Positions 11,128 to 22,765 of a stretch of DNA of 64,000 bases are shown here, one piece after another. Both the position numbers and the translations under genes were made by a program. Every line of letters starts with the position of its first letter. Position 1 is the stretch's first letter. The notes under the pieces are model-generated. The model was not told the DNA's origin. It ran no database searches and worked only from the letters and a program-made list of their open reading frames with translations. Source of the stretch: Atherix ibis (lineage: Eukaryota > Arthropoda > Insecta > Diptera > Athericidae); contig OY282610.1 of assembly GCA_958298945.1 (NCBI GenBank), positions 21,166,233 through 21,230,232 on the forward strand, written 5' to 3'.

Positions 11128-11847
11128 TCAAGAGGTTCCTTCCTTTCACCTATTTCCTAGTCCTAAGATCATTCCTTTCCAACCGACACTTCCAAGTAAA
11201 TGAATCCAACGAACTCTCCAATATCTCTCCGATATTGGCTGGGGTTCCTCATGGTAGCTTACTTAGATCCATCATCTACAACATTTACACATCCGCCCTA
11301 ATACCTTCTTTGCTACATACGCTGATGATACGGCCTACCTTGCATCTAGCGAAAATCCCCAACATGCTTCCGAAACTCTTCAAATCCAAATCCAAACCCT
11401 CCAGAACTGGTTTACTAGATGGACAATAAAAGTCAATGAACGTAAATCTACCCAGGTAACATTCACTCTCCGTCGTGAGTCATGCCCTCAAGAGGTTCCT
11501 TCCTTCCACTTATTTCCAAGTCCTAAGATCATTCCTTTCCAACCGACACTTCCAAGTAAATGAATCCAACGAACTCTCCAATATCTCTCCGATATTGGCT
11601 GGGGTTTCTCAGGGTAGCATACTTAGACCCATCATCTACAACATTTATACATGCGCCCTAATACCTTCTTTGCTACATACGCTGATGATACGGCCTACCT
11701 TGCATCTAGCAAAAATCCCCAACATGCTTCCGAAACTCTCCAAATCCAAATCCAAACCCTCCAGAACTGGTTTACTAGATGGAGAATAAAAGTCAATGAA
11801 CGTAAATCTACCCAGGTAACATTCACTCTCCGTCGTGAGTCATGCCC
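11128..11847 (+). repeat. 360-bp tandem duplication inside the LINE
   Basis: The segment starting CAAGAGGTTCCTTCC near 11128 and ending GAGTCATGCCCT is repeated immediately. Matched landmarks 11171 and 11531 (ATTCCTTTCCAACCGACACT) are exactly 360 bp apart. The two halves differ at scattered positions, so the event is not brand new. Confidence 0.9.
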
Positions 11848-12037
11848 TCCCATATACCTAAATGGCAGTGCCATACCTCAATACACCGAAGCTCGGTACC
11901 TAGGGCTGTACTTAGAAAAACGCTTGACATGGAACCCACATACAAGACTTAAAAGACAAGAACTAAAAAGACGTTACCTAAAACTACTTCGACTTCTAGA
12001 CAAACGTTCCAAACTTACTATAGACAGCAAAGTACTA

Positions 12038-13257
12038 TGAGGGTCGTTCAATAAGTCCTTAGAAAAAGATGGAAAAAACATGTTTTTAAAAAATTTTTAT
12101 TTTTCAACATAATCTTCTTTTAGCACTATACACTTTTCCAACCATTTTGCCAAAATTTTTATCCCGTCCAAAAAATAGGATTTCGGAAGTTCTGCAAAAT
12201 ACTTATCCGTTTGAGCAATGACGTCCTCTTTGGAAGTGAACCGTCGTCCGCCAAGCCATTTCTTCAGATTGGGGAAAAGAAAATAGTCACTCGGGGCCAA
12301 ATCTGGTGAATAAGCGGGATGCTGCAACAATTCCATTCTACATTCCACAATTTTGGTCATGCAAATAGTACAGGTGTGCACACGCGCATTGTCCTGATGC
12401 AAGAGGATTTTTTTCTTCTTCAGATGGGGGCGTTTCTCTTTGATTTCCTCGCTCAACCGTTGCAATAACGACGCGTAATACGCTCCTGTTATTGTTTTTC
12501 CTTTTTCCAAGTAGTCGATAAAAATGATGCCCTGCGAATCCCAAAAGACCGTGGCCATCACCTTGCCGGCCGATGGCACAGTTTTTGCCTTCTTCGGAGC
12601 CCGTTCACCCTTGAAAATCCACTGTGATGACTGTCTCTTCGTTTCTGGAGTGTAGTAGGTTATCCAGGTTTCGTCCACAGTGACATATCGACGAAGGAAT
12701 TCGGCAGGATTGCGATGAAAGAGTGCCAACATAGCCTCAGAGTCCACTACACGATTGCGCTTATTTTCCTCTGAGAGCAAACGCGGCACCCATCTTGCCG
12801 AAATTTTTCTCACAGACAATTTTTCATGCAAAATTGAGTGGCGACTGTACCTTGTGATATGCCCGTGGCCTCAACTAATTCGCACACTTTAATTCGCCGA
12901 TCGTTCAAAATCAGATCGTGGATTTTGTCGATGATTTCAGGAGTAGACACCTCAACTGAACGGCCACGTTTAAATTCATTCACCCAATTGTAAACCGTCG
13001 CAAACGCAGGTGCAGATGTGCCATGAACTGCATCCAACTCGGCTTTGATTTCTTTCGGGCTTAAGCCTTTCAAATGGAGATGTTTGATGACAGCCCTAAA
13101 CTCGCTTTTTTCCATTGTTATGCACAAATAAATTTCGTTAACTTTAATCGACGGTAGAAATTGACCTACGCTTTGGATCGAGCTGAAATTTTGACAGCTT
13201 ACCGACACTACGAGCGCAATTTCTCGGATTTTCTAAGGACTTATTGAACGACCCTCG
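12038..13257 (-). mobile_element. Mariner nested in the LINE (GGGTCGTTCAATAAG family, lineage b)
   Basis: The left end reads TGAGGGTCGTTCAATAAG (first base C to T) and the right end is the inverted complement, with TA at 12036-12037 and 13258-13259. Removing the element and one TA restores the LINE reading frame, AGC AAA GTA CTA CTT. The transposase lies on the minus strand, opposite to the LINE. Confidence 0.93.
12097..13115 (-). pseudogene. Mariner transposase with one frameshift and one in-frame deletion
   Basis: The gene starts at MEKSEFRAVIKHLHLKGLSP (13115) and ends at DYVEK (12097). About 12 codons (the STKDEHRSGRP block between the two helix-turn-helix parts) are missing in frame. 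A single-base insertion near 12838 (TVATQF instead of TVASIL) breaks the frame. The second part restores HEKLSVRKISARWVPRLL, then VTVDETWITYY, LLHQDNARVHT and YSPDLAPSDYFLF, so all three catalytic aspartates remain. It also supplies the full C-terminus lost in the 9-kb copy. With the 45-kb copy it shares VECRMELLQH in place of VELRMELLQH. Confidence 0.88.
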
Positions 13258-13772
13258 TACTTAACAATACCTTACTGAAACCCATATGGACATACGGACT
13301 AGAACTCTGGGGATCTACTAAGCCTTCTATGGACATACGGACTAGAACTCTGGGGATCTACTAAGCCTTCTAATTCCCGTCGAATCCAATCCCTTCAATC
13401 AAAAATAATCCGTACAATTGTCGATGCCCCCTTTTATGTTCGTAATACTGTTATTCATCGTAATCTTAAAGTCCCATTTGTTTTTGACGTGACTGTATCT
13501 CGTTATATAAAGTTCCGTTCCCATGTCCTCAATCATAATAATCGTCTTGTTCAAGAACTATTCTCCACTTCCTTCCCTAGAAATACCCAACGAAAACTTA
13601 AGCGTCACTGGTCGCGTGATTTAATAAAATACTGAGGCTTAACAGAAACACACGCTAGCAGGAGGAACTTCATTGGATGTTTACTCCCCACAACCTTTCA
13701 AGCTAATTAATACTATTGCTCAAATTTGCAGCTGTTGTAAACATCTGTAAAAATAAAATAAAAACTTATTGG

Positions 13773-15419
13773 GCTCACTGCAGTGTCCCTAAGGGTTAAG
13801 TAGTTTTTTTTAATAGCAGAGGATCATAAACAATTAAGGAAAAAATATTAAATAATTTTTATTTTTTCAATAAAATTAGTTATAAGACAAACATTTTTGT
13901 AAAAATATCCTCTATTGAACTATGAAAATTCCAAAAAATAAGTACGAAGTGATAATATTAAGTATAGAGAAAAAAATATATTTACAATGTCATTGAGATT
14001 CTTTTAAAAATATAATTAAGACTCCTTTTAAAAATGTGTCAATTTTTTCCTATTAATAAAAGTTTATAAATTTATTATAATTTCCCTTATGGCTATAAAA
14101 ATAATTCTCAAAACTCACTGTAACTAACCAGAGAACTTATATTACTGCCTACTGGTTATCGTATATTGATGAAGAGCAATGTTTCCATAAAAGTTACGCC
14201 TTTTAATAATAGAAAAATGCAAATTTTCACAATAAATCAGACGATTTATTTCGGTATCATCTATTTTGATAGGAAGGAGTTGAATATCAGACAGTCCTTT
14301 TTGCTATCCCAAAATTGATTTATTTCATTTTGGTTGGTTTTGATTTTTTTTTATCATAGAGAATCATGTTCTTTTGTAATATTTTCAACTGAAATTCTTT
14401 ACCATTTTATCATCATCTTCTGGTAAATTAAGCTTTCATATCGAAATTCAACAAGTCGACAATTTCTCATTCTGTTCACATTCATCTTTTTACTTATCCC
14501 ATACTTTTGTATTCCTAGAATCTGTCTCTAAGTGACAGGGACAATTTTTAGCAAGTAAAAAATTTAAAAAAGAAAAAACGGTAAAAATGCCCCCCAACGA
14601 AATCTGAAATATTTATAAAAAGTTCCCGCAAACAAAAAGGACACTACTTCTTCGTTAAGCCAGTATCCTCATTAGGCATATTAAATAAGAAAAATGGAAA
14701 ATTCTGTAATATTTACGGTCGCTCTACATTTACAAATACAAACTAAATGTTATTCGATCGAATTAGTATTCGTACTGACCGATGGGAGAATTTTCTCTCA
14801 TTAAAAGTTTCCAAACTTGTTCATAGATTTTCTTGCACCTTAAAAAAATATCAAAAGTCTACCAAATAACGAAAGGAGTTCATTTTTGTTTTCGTCTGTG
14901 TGTGTTTTTTTTTTCTTTAGTAAAAAGTTTGATTAACTTAAAAGTTAACCAAATAATCGTAAACATTTAAAAAAAAAAAAAACTAGAAAAAGAAATTTAC
15001 TTTTCTTTTTCTCTAATATCAAAAAGAGAAATACCAAAATTAGGGACTAAAAGTAAAAGATACGAAAATAAAACGATTTAATGAACATTTTTTGACTGTT
15101 CTTAATATCTTCATTACGTAACCAAGTTGAGCAAATCAGAAGGAATTTCTTTTTTTTTTTTTGCAAACAGGACTAAGCAAAATTTTATTAATAAACAGGC
15201 GAAAAGTCGAAATAAATAATAAGGAAAATGACGAAAAATTGGCAAGGACTTTATTAAAGTTTTGACATTTTATCCAAAAATGATTGATGTTCTTTCTTGC
15301 TTCGGAAAATCTTCGGAAATATATTTAAAATTAGTATTTGGCTAATTTTGTATTTTCTTTTTTTGGATTAGGATAATTGGTTTTTTTTTTTTTAATAAAC
15401 ATTCGTTCTGCTTTGGTTT
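13773..15419. other. AT-rich intergenic DNA
   Basis: Long A and T runs and no reading frame of interest on either strand. I see no tandem array or transposon end here. Confidence 0.6.
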
Positions 15420-16715
15420 TTATATTGTGAGGAGGTTTCATGTGAGGAGGCTTCGCTGTGGCGAAGTTACTTCCATGAAAGGTATGCGGTGGTATGTGGG
15501 AATAGTGGTCGGATTGTTCGCCAGATGGTGCGTGGCTGTCCACAGGGATCTGTGGCCGGCCCAGCCATCTGGAATATGATGATGAATGGTCTCTTGGTGC
15601 GGTTGGAGGAGACCGGTTGTGTTGTGGTTGCGTATGCGGATGATCTTCTGCTCTTGATTGAGGGCGGGAGTAGGTCTGCAGTAGAGGTTGCGGGAACCCG
15701 CTATATGCAGTTTGTTTCAGAATGGGGTGAAAGAATGGGTGTTAAAGTTTCCGAAAGGAAAACGGTGTGTATGCTGTTGAAGGGGTTTTTGGCGGCCAGT
15801 AGGCCGCCCAATATTCGCTTAGAGACGGTTGGGGTCCGATACGTGCAACAAGTGAGGTACCTTGGATTAATGGTTGGAGAGAGGCTGAACTTTCGGCCTC
15901 ACTTGCAACATCTAAGGGGGCGCGTAGCCGGTTTGGTTGGCATGCTGGTGCGAGTACTTCGCAAGGAATGGGGCCTTAAATCCAGAGGTGGGGGTCCTGT
16001 ATAAGAGTGTGTTTCTTCCGTGTGCGATGTATGCGTCTTGCGTGTGGGCCGACATTATGCGCCACCAGTATGCGAGGGTGGGCATTAATTCGGTCCAGCG
16101 TTTGGTTCTGTATGCGTATTTGAATGTGTGTAGAACCGTTTCAACTGAGGCGATGCAGGTTCTCATGGGAGAAATTCCATAGGACCTGGAAGTGCTGCGT
16201 GGAAGTATCCACTACCGTCTGCGGCGGGGCATCTCGCTGCAAGGTTGTGCGGTTGGGAATGATGAGGTTCAGAATCTCAGTCCGCGCCATCAGCGCATAC
16301 TGGTTCTGAATAAGATGCATGAGATATGGCAGCAACGATGGGATGAGAGTGTGAATGGCAAATGGACGCACATGTTCATTCCGAATGTGTGCTTTGCGTC
16401 TGCGTGTGGTTTTGAGTTTGGTCTGTCCCTTGGGTATTTGCTTACGGGGCACGGCAGTATGAATGGGTTCCTGTATAGGCGTGGTCTGGCTACGGATGCT
16501 AGATGCCCTTGCGGGGCGACGGAGGAGAGTGCTAGGCACCTTCTCGTGGAGTGTAGCCTGTATGGGGATTTGCGTGACTTAGATGCTTGTGGAATCGTAG
16601 TGAATGGTGATAGTGTGGATGTGAGTGGTGTATTGAGCGTGAGAGAAAGGTATGAATGTCTGAACAGATTTGCCGTGGCACTTTTTGAGAGAAGAATGAG
16701 AATGGTGCGTGAATG
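15420..16715 (+). pseudogene. R1-like LINE reverse transcriptase and C-terminal zinc knuckle, two frameshifts
   Basis: The first block (about 15420-16004) reads WRSYFHERYAVVCGNSGRIV, then RGCPQGSVAGPAIWNMMMNG (motif B) and VVAYADDLLLLIEGGSRSA (motif C with the paired aspartates). The wording CPQGS...PAIWN and YADDLLLLIEG is typical of the R1 clade. The second block (15937-16182) continues YKSVFLPCAMYASCVWAD and VQRLVLYAYLNVCRTVSTEA. The third (from about 16183) carries CPCGATEESARHLLVEC, a C-x-C-x8-H-x4-C knuckle, and ends with a stop near 16715. Frameshifts near 15980 and 16182 inactivate it. R1 itself inserts into rDNA, but no rRNA sequence flanks this copy, so it is a non-rDNA relative or a displaced copy. 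Confidence 0.8.
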
Positions 16716-17255
16716 AGTGCGTGAATGACACGCAGGGTGGCTACAACCGGGTGAAAGACCAAGGTCGATTCCGGTTGTACCTTCGGGTTTTGGCGAACCC
16801 GCGTACCTGAGCTGGCCTAGCGGTGCCTAGGAATTTACAAGATTCCTTACCGTAGCTTTAACGAGCGGAGTACAAACCAAAGTACTCTTAAAACAAAAAT
16901 GGGTACCACGGGAATCGGGAGCCCCACAGTAGAATATACTGTGCCCGATCGAGGTGAGGCGCCATTTGGCAGCAACGTGGTGGTTGTGGTTAATATCCAT
17001 GTCGCGGGTACGGTCTTCTGATCGCAGGTGTGAGGTAACTGGCAAATGTAGCAATGCATTGCACTTATCTCGGGCACTGTCACTGCTTATGACAGTAGAG
17101 GTTTAGATAGTCCTCGCCACCAGCAGGTGGAGAGTCAGCTTGTAACTGATTCTATCTGTTAACTGCCAGTAATGGTGGTGCGTTGATTGAGCGTATCTCG
17201 ATTCCTATAGTCGTAGGCGACTCGTGGTCTTGGGGTTTGGACAACTAGGTCACGT
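15420..17255 (+). mobile_element. R1-like LINE, 3' half with 3' UTR
   Basis: The sequence is noticeably more GC-rich than its surroundings and codes for the second half of an R1/I-type LINE ORF2, followed by about 540 bp of untranslated tail. The 5' part is missing. Diverged antisense copies of this tail are found at 24620-25200 and 26105-26420, showing that the family is repeated. I did not find an unambiguous poly(A) end or target duplication; the family-specific similarity ends near 17250. Confidence 0.75.
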
Positions 17256-17936
17256 TAAATAACAATTTCTCACTGATATGAAATAGAATAAATTGAAAAC
17301 AAGTGGAACTAATCCTGTCTAAATTTTAGAATTGTTGTAATTCTGGAACCAAAAAAAAAAATTCTGGAATAGAAATAAATAGAATTTTTAAAAAAATGCT
17401 TTAAATTAAACAAAAATCTGATGAATAAATTTTCTGATAGCAATGACTCGAACCAATGACTCGATCTTTAGTGAGGACATGAACCGCAATGTCAAAAAAT
17501 CTTAACTTTTAGGATTATCCAATTTACATTTTAGAAAGTAAAATTAAATAAATTATATTTTTAAATTAAATTTTTATTAAATTTTTATTAAATTGTATTT
17601 TTATTATTTTGCCATTTTAAAAAAAAATATTATATATAATAAAATTTAAATAATTAATAGAAAACTTCCTGTAAAATTTGATACTTTTTAGAAAATATTT
17701 CTAAAATACTTTAACCATTACTTGATGAATGTTTATTTTTAAATAGTTGAAAGTTTCAAAATTATCTAAATAAATATGATTTTTTATTATATTGAATTGA
17801 TATTTACGAAATAATTAATAAAACCTAAAATACAATTTCATTTCATATCAAAAGATTTTATAAAAAATAAATATTGCCTATCGTTGTATTTAAATTGTTT
17901 TTTTTTGTTTCTAATAAGTGAATTAAAATGAATATA
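17256..17936. other. AT-rich intergenic DNA
   Basis: No coding or structural signal. A short direct repeat, ATGACTCGA...ATGACTCGA, occurs near 17444-17464. Confidence 0.5.
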
Positions 17937-18640
17937 AATTATGCTTTTGTAAATTAATTAATTTGTATTATGAAAACTAGATGTCAGTGGGTATCATATC
18001 TACATAAAAAAATATACACAATAGTATGCAAGTAGTACGATTTCTCGCCGCTTTTACAATAATAAACCTATGATACACTTGTGCATTTAAAAAAAAATCA
18101 GTTTTACCTTCTGTCATGTTTAAATTATATTTTTATAAAAATTTCTATTACGAAAACTAGATGTCAGTGGGTATCATATCTACATAAAAAAATATACGCA
18201 ATAGTATGCAAGTAGTACGATTTCTCGCCGCTTTTGCAATAATAAACTTAAAAGAAAATTGTGTATTTAAACAAATCAATTTTACCTTCTGTCGTGTTTA
18301 AATTATATTTTTATAAAAATTTCTATTACAAAAACTAAATGTCAGTGGGTGTCATGTCTACATAAAAAAATTCCTACACAAAAGTATGCAAGTAGTACGA
18401 TTTTTCGCCGCTTTTGCAATAATAAACTTAAAAGAAAATTGTGTATTTAAACAAATCAATTTTACCTTCTGTCATGTTTAAATAATATTTTTATAAAAAT
18501 TTCTATTACAAAAACTAGATGTCAGTGGGTGTCATGTCTACATAAAAAAATTCCTACACAAAAGTATGCAAGTAGTACTATTTCTCGCCGCTTCTGGAAT
18601 AATTAAACCAGAAAATTATGTGTGCCCATACATATACAAA
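17937..18640 (+). repeat. Tandem array, about 4 units of ~179 bp
   Basis: The landmark ATGTCAGTGGGT occurs at 17981, 18161, 18339 and 18519, giving periods of 180, 178 and 180 bp. Each unit also carries GCAAGTAGTACGATTTCTCG and an ACCTTCTGTC.TGTTTAAAT block. The second to fourth units are more alike than the first. No coding capacity. Confidence 0.9.
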
Positions 18641-18900
18641 AATCCTGGTATTCTCTAATCTAAGCGTCAATTCACACCATCTTGTCTGCTAGTAGATATA
18701 AAAAAATTTCTAAATTACGTAGAATTCAAAATTAAAACCTTTAAGTTAACGTCCAAAAAATTCAGTTATTATATGATTGTAGCGCTTAGTCATTTTTCAA
18801 AGAAATGACAACTTAAGATCAAAGAGTTATTTTTCTTTCTAAAAAAAATTGCTCCTTTATAGTCACTTGTAAAAAGTTTCTTTAGATACAGATGCTCATA

Positions 18901-20161
18901 ACAGTTCGGCTGAAAAGTTTATAACGTAACACAGTAGAAATATTTTTTTTTTGCAAAATTCATTTTTATTATTCAACATAGTTGCTTTCGAGGGCGATAC
19001 AGCGATTATAGCGATCTTCCAACTTTTCGAAACCATTTTTATAGTACTCTTTCGGTTTTGCCTCAAAATAGGCCTCAGTTTCATCATCGGTCTTAAATTT
19101 CTTGCCAGCGAGCATTCTCTTGAGGTCTGGAAACAGGAAAAAGTCGCTGGGGGCCAGATCTGGAGAATACGGTGGATGGGGCAGCAATTCGTAGCCCAAT
19201 TCATTGAGTTTGACCATCGTTTTCATCGACTTGTGACACGGTGCATTGGCTTGGTGAAACAACACTTTTTTCTTCTTCAAATGAGGCCATTTCTTAGCGA
19301 TTTCTTTCTTCAAACGATCCAATAACGCTATATAATAGTCGCTGTTCATCGTCTGTCCCTTCTGGAGATTGTCAATGAATATTATACCATGCGCATCCCA
19401 AAATACAGACGCCATCACCTTGCCAGCCGACTGTTGCGTCTTTCTACGCTTTGGATTCGGTTCGTCGCTTGCTCTCCACTCTGCTGACTACCGATTGGAC
19501 TCTGGAGTGTAGTGACGGAGCCATGTCACATATCGACGCAAAAATTCGGGTTTATTGCGCTTAAACAGCTCCAAACACTGCTCAGAATCATCAACACGTT
19601 GTTGTTTTTGGTCCACAGTGAGCTCACGCGGCACCCACTTTGCGCACAGCTTTCGCATGCCCAAATATTCATACACGATATGTCCAACACGCTCTTTCGA
19701 TATCTTTCGAGTCTCAGCTATCTCGCTCAACTTCACTTTACGGTCATTTAAAATTATTTTGTGGATTTTTTTGATGTTTTCTGCCGTCACCACCTCTTTT
19801 GGGCGTCCACTGCGTTTTGCATCAACTGTGCTCGTACGACCAGATCGAAATTGACGAAACCAATATTCCACAGTTGAAATAGCTGGAGCAGAGTCCGGAT
19901 AACGTTTGTCAAACCATGCTTTGGTTTCCACTGTATTTTTTTTCATCAAAAAGCAATGCTTTATCAATACACGAAATTCGTCTTTATCCATTTTTTTTTT
20001 CAATAACAAAAGTTGCTTCACTCAAAATGCTACATCTCACGAACCAATCGACCGATTGCTGTCAAATTTTGACAGGAATCATTTGAAGCATGGTGCTTTG
20101 GGATAATTAAGTAAGAGGCGCCATCTAGACGTCAACGTTATAAACTTTTTAGCCGAACTGT
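18901..20161 (-). mobile_element. Irritans-type mariner (Himar1-like), complete ends
   Basis: The ends read ACAGTTCGGCTGAAAAGTTT and the inverted complement, with TA at 18899-18900 and 20162-20163. The terminal sequence resembles the irritans-group terminus (ACAGGTTGGCTGA...). At 1.26 kb it is full length. It is the only copy of this lineage in the window. Confidence 0.92.
18969..19991 (-). pseudogene. Irritans-type mariner transposase, catalytically dead
   Basis: The minus-strand gene begins MDKDEFRVLIKHCF (ATG at 19991) and ends at RYNRCIALESNYVE (stop at 18969-18971). The helix-turn-helix part carries NTVETKAWFDKRYPDSAP and SKERVGHIVYEYLGMRKLCA, followed by WVPREL; the resemblance to Himar1 is strong throughout. 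The first catalytic aspartate is gone because VTMDETWL has become VTWL by a 12-base in-frame deletion near 19525. A stop follows ESNR. The second aspartate is replaced by alanine (FHQANAPCH instead of FHQDNAPCH). Only the third (SPDLAPSDFFLF) remains. Confidence 0.9.
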
Positions 20162-20163
20162 TA

Positions 20164-22200
20164 TTTGGCAATTTTACCTAATGACTTATCCATCAAGCGA
20201 TAAATGAAGAAAATATTCGAAAAATTATCATCCAAAACCGGTTGTTCCAGGTCACAATCGATATGGCAACAGCGCATTCCTATGGTCTATCAAAGGGTTT
20301 AAGTATAAAATGGCACCATATAAAATGGCACAAACAATTTTTTAAATAAAAATTTAAATGCTTCTTCTTTTTTGGAAGTGATATTATTCATATAATTAAA
20401 AAGGACTTATGGTGAAAGTAGATAATTAACCTTCGAGAGCAGTCAATCTGCTCTCAAAGGTATTCCTGCAATATTCTTTCTAAAGAAGATGCTTGTTAGT
20501 TTTGGAAACGTGGGTCTAGATAATTGATGAAATTAGATTTAATCGATTACTATGATTTGATCGTAATTATCAGAAGTCAGCTATGAAAGTTTCGATTAAA
20601 AAAAAATGGCTTCCTGACAAAGTCACGTGGAACGATGGTGAAGCGGATTCCTAATCGAGGATGCGGAACATGCGCTCTTTTGGCCTGTCTACGCTTTTGT
20701 AAGGGTATGCTATAGTGCGTTAGCTGAATACGCATTCCGAGTAATGAAAAAGATCCGGTCTGCCAGGAAGAATGATCGTTGTGAATTGCACTCGAAAAGG
20801 ATTTATTCTAGATGCCTAAAAAAGGATTCATTCTAGATGGATTAGGATCCCAATCTAGATGCCTAAAAATTCTAAAGCATTTTTTTCATAGCCTAACCAC
20901 AACTTCTTTCAGAAATGGTCGCCATACGTTTATCCCCATAGAAACGGTGATTTATAAAATAGGATCGCCGGAGGAATGGTGGGAGAGAGGGGCTATGTGG
21001 GCTAGTTATTTATTGTCCCAAAATGGGGTTAAGATAAAAAGCCCAGTTGTAGGTGGCCGAGCTCTAATTGTCAGCATAATAAATAAACTCGAATGCAATC
21101 AAATGTGAACAAATTTTAACATTTTGACGGAGTAAGGGGATAAAGTAATGAGTGTTAAGCGACGATAATATATGGTGACATATGTGGACGCACTCTTGTC
21201 AATGCCCCCCTAAAAACCTACATTCCGCGTTTGGCCGAAGTTGACTTTTCCTTATCGCGTTTTTTTTTGTATCCACACCGGTAACAATGGCGGTGTGCTA
21301 TTATGACATGGCATTAGAACCTGTTGTACAGTTTACTATATTCGAAGCTGGTGGGGAGGCATAAGAGAAAAAAAAACATACCTAAATGATAGGCGAAAGG
21401 TTTAATTAGCACAGTTACTACTAGTAAAAGCTGACCATTATCACAAAAGGGGGTACATTTTTTTTTGGTTTAGTTTTATCCAACTTGGTTGGTGGAAATA
21501 ATGAAAAACTATTGGAAAAAAAGCCAAACAAAAAATTGAATACGAAATCTTATCAGGATAAGATTTTATTTTACTTATTATTGGGTTTTTGTGGAACAAC
21601 CAAACCGACACATTATCAAACTGGATCAATTTGTTTCTTGTTACTTTCGTCAACGTATTTTTGCACAAATCAAAACGTATTTTTATTTATTTGCCGTACA
21701 AAATACACTTTTAAACTTTGTTCTTAATTTTAACGAACAAATTTCTACTATAAAAATTGGTGAATCCAAAAAAAAAAAAAATTGCTAAAACAATGGCTTT
21801 TTTCAAAAATTCCACAAATTATGTTAATTTTACAAAAAGTCTCAAAAGTAGCGAATTGTAAATAAAAATAATTCAATTATGGAGCATGGGGAATTGGAGT
21901 GATTTCTAATAGAATCGAAATGGAAAATATTGATAAGCTTTCGAATCGAGACGAAAATGAGGCATGGCAGAAAAGTCGCTAAAATCGATTTGGCAACATG
22001 GCGGACTTCTTCTCAAAAATTGTTAAAATTAAACGAAAATAGTAAAAAAAACTTATTTCAAATAAGAGGTATCGCAGAAAAGTAATGCCACTGATATCAA
22101 TGAGGTCGATTTGGCAACATTGCGGAATTTTTCTCCACAAAGCTTGTAGGTAAGTGCTTCCTAGACCATAAAAAGCGTGACTCGTGAAGTTTTATTTCTG
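20164..22200. other. Mostly unassigned intergenic DNA
   Basis: The stretch at 20705-20775 shares TAGCTGAATACGCA.TCCGA with 46541-46570. Near 20800-20870 the phrase TTCTAGATG is repeated three times. A 98-codon plus-strand ORF (20812-21108) and an 80-codon ORF (21485-21727) match nothing I recognise. Confidence 0.4.
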
Positions 22201-22209
22201 TTGTGCTTT

Positions 22210-22620
22210 ACAATAAATTGAGAAACGATGTGCCATCAAATTTGGTAGCAAGCTTGGTGAATCTCCGAGTTACGAAAGGTAACCCCAACCAGCCTATGGG
22301 GTGCAAGTTTTTGATTTCAAAAGGGATTTTTGGTCAGAGAAGCCTTGAACATCGAAAACTGATGAAAATGTGGAGTCAATGAGGGCTCTTATGTGGTGAG
22401 ACCATCGATTAATATTGAAGCTGATGAGTGAGACCTTGAAAGGGTCAGAAAAAGAGTTATTCGCATCAGATCCGACAATGCGGATAATTGGACGAGTTTT
22501 TGGTATCCAAATTCATCGACGAGTTTTTGGTGCAATCCTTATTCACCTGACCTTAGCCCATGTGACTTCTCTTTGGATACCTGACGGTGGTCTCTTGGCG
22601 ATTCATACTTGTAGAAAAAG
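22210..22620 (+). pseudogene. Heavily degraded mariner-like transposase relic
   Basis: Plus-strand fragments in three frames appear in mariner order: CAIKFGSKLGESPSYE near 22232, then KTDENVESMRALM near 22360 followed by DHRLILKLMSETLK near 22400 (second half of the DNA-binding region), then NPYSPDLSPCDFSL near 22535 (third catalytic aspartate). Most of the catalytic domain is deleted. No terminal repeats were found. Confidence 0.55.
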
Positions 22621-22765
22621 GAAGGTGGGCTTTGGTGATTAAAGGTCCCGCACACTGAACACTTTTCTTAGAAAATGCCTCCTCCCTACCCACTTATAAA
22701 GAAAAAGATACCAAAGTCAATAAGGAATTCGTATTAATAAAAGTATAGAAAAGTCCTTTAATATA

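Larger units (their letters stand above)
10626..13635 (+). pseudogene. Jockey-like LINE ORF2 reverse transcriptase, broken
   Basis: The frame is open from 10626 through 11429. It shows PKNKFPGYD, MIPKPNKPINRP, TSYRPISLLPLLSKIFEKIL (RT finger motifs), FLDISQAFDRVWH with the first catalytic aspartate (motif A), and GVPHGSLL (motif B, normally GVPQGS). A one-base frameshift just before YADDTAYLAS (motif C) is shared by both halves of the 360-bp duplication, so the shift came first. The thumb part runs to SKVL at 12036, is cut by the mariner, then resumes as LLKPIWTYGLELWGSTKPS. From 13372 the C-terminus reads NSRRIQSLQSKIIRTIVDAP and ends at RDLIKY with the stop at 13633-13635. In the family it copies the element RNA at a nicked target site. 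This copy is dead. Confidence 0.85.
10626..13772 (+). mobile_element. Jockey-like LINE, 5'-truncated, interrupted by a mariner
   Basis: Continuous reverse-transcriptase similarity begins at about 10626 and resumes after the mariner at 12038-13257. It ends with an untranslated tail containing AAAAATAAAATAAAAAC near 13755. The endonuclease domain and ORF1 are absent. Two internal duplications mark it: a 360-bp one (about 11128-11487 repeated at 11488-11847) and a 43-bp one (about 13287-13329 repeated at 13330-13372). The element predates the mariner inserted in it. Confidence 0.85.

Noticed and set aside
15420..17255. R1-like LINE taken as evidence for nearby rDNA
   Set aside because: No 18S or 28S sequence flanks it; the element appears to be a dispersed relative.
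17444..17464. Repeated ATGACTCGA with a GGTTCGAGTC-like minus-strand word
   Set aside because: Only a B-box-like word; no A box at the right distance and no tRNA fold.
17937..18640. Regular repeats considered as a CRISPR array
   Set aside because: Whole ~179-bp units repeat, with no alternating short repeat and unique spacer, and the sequence is eukaryotic.
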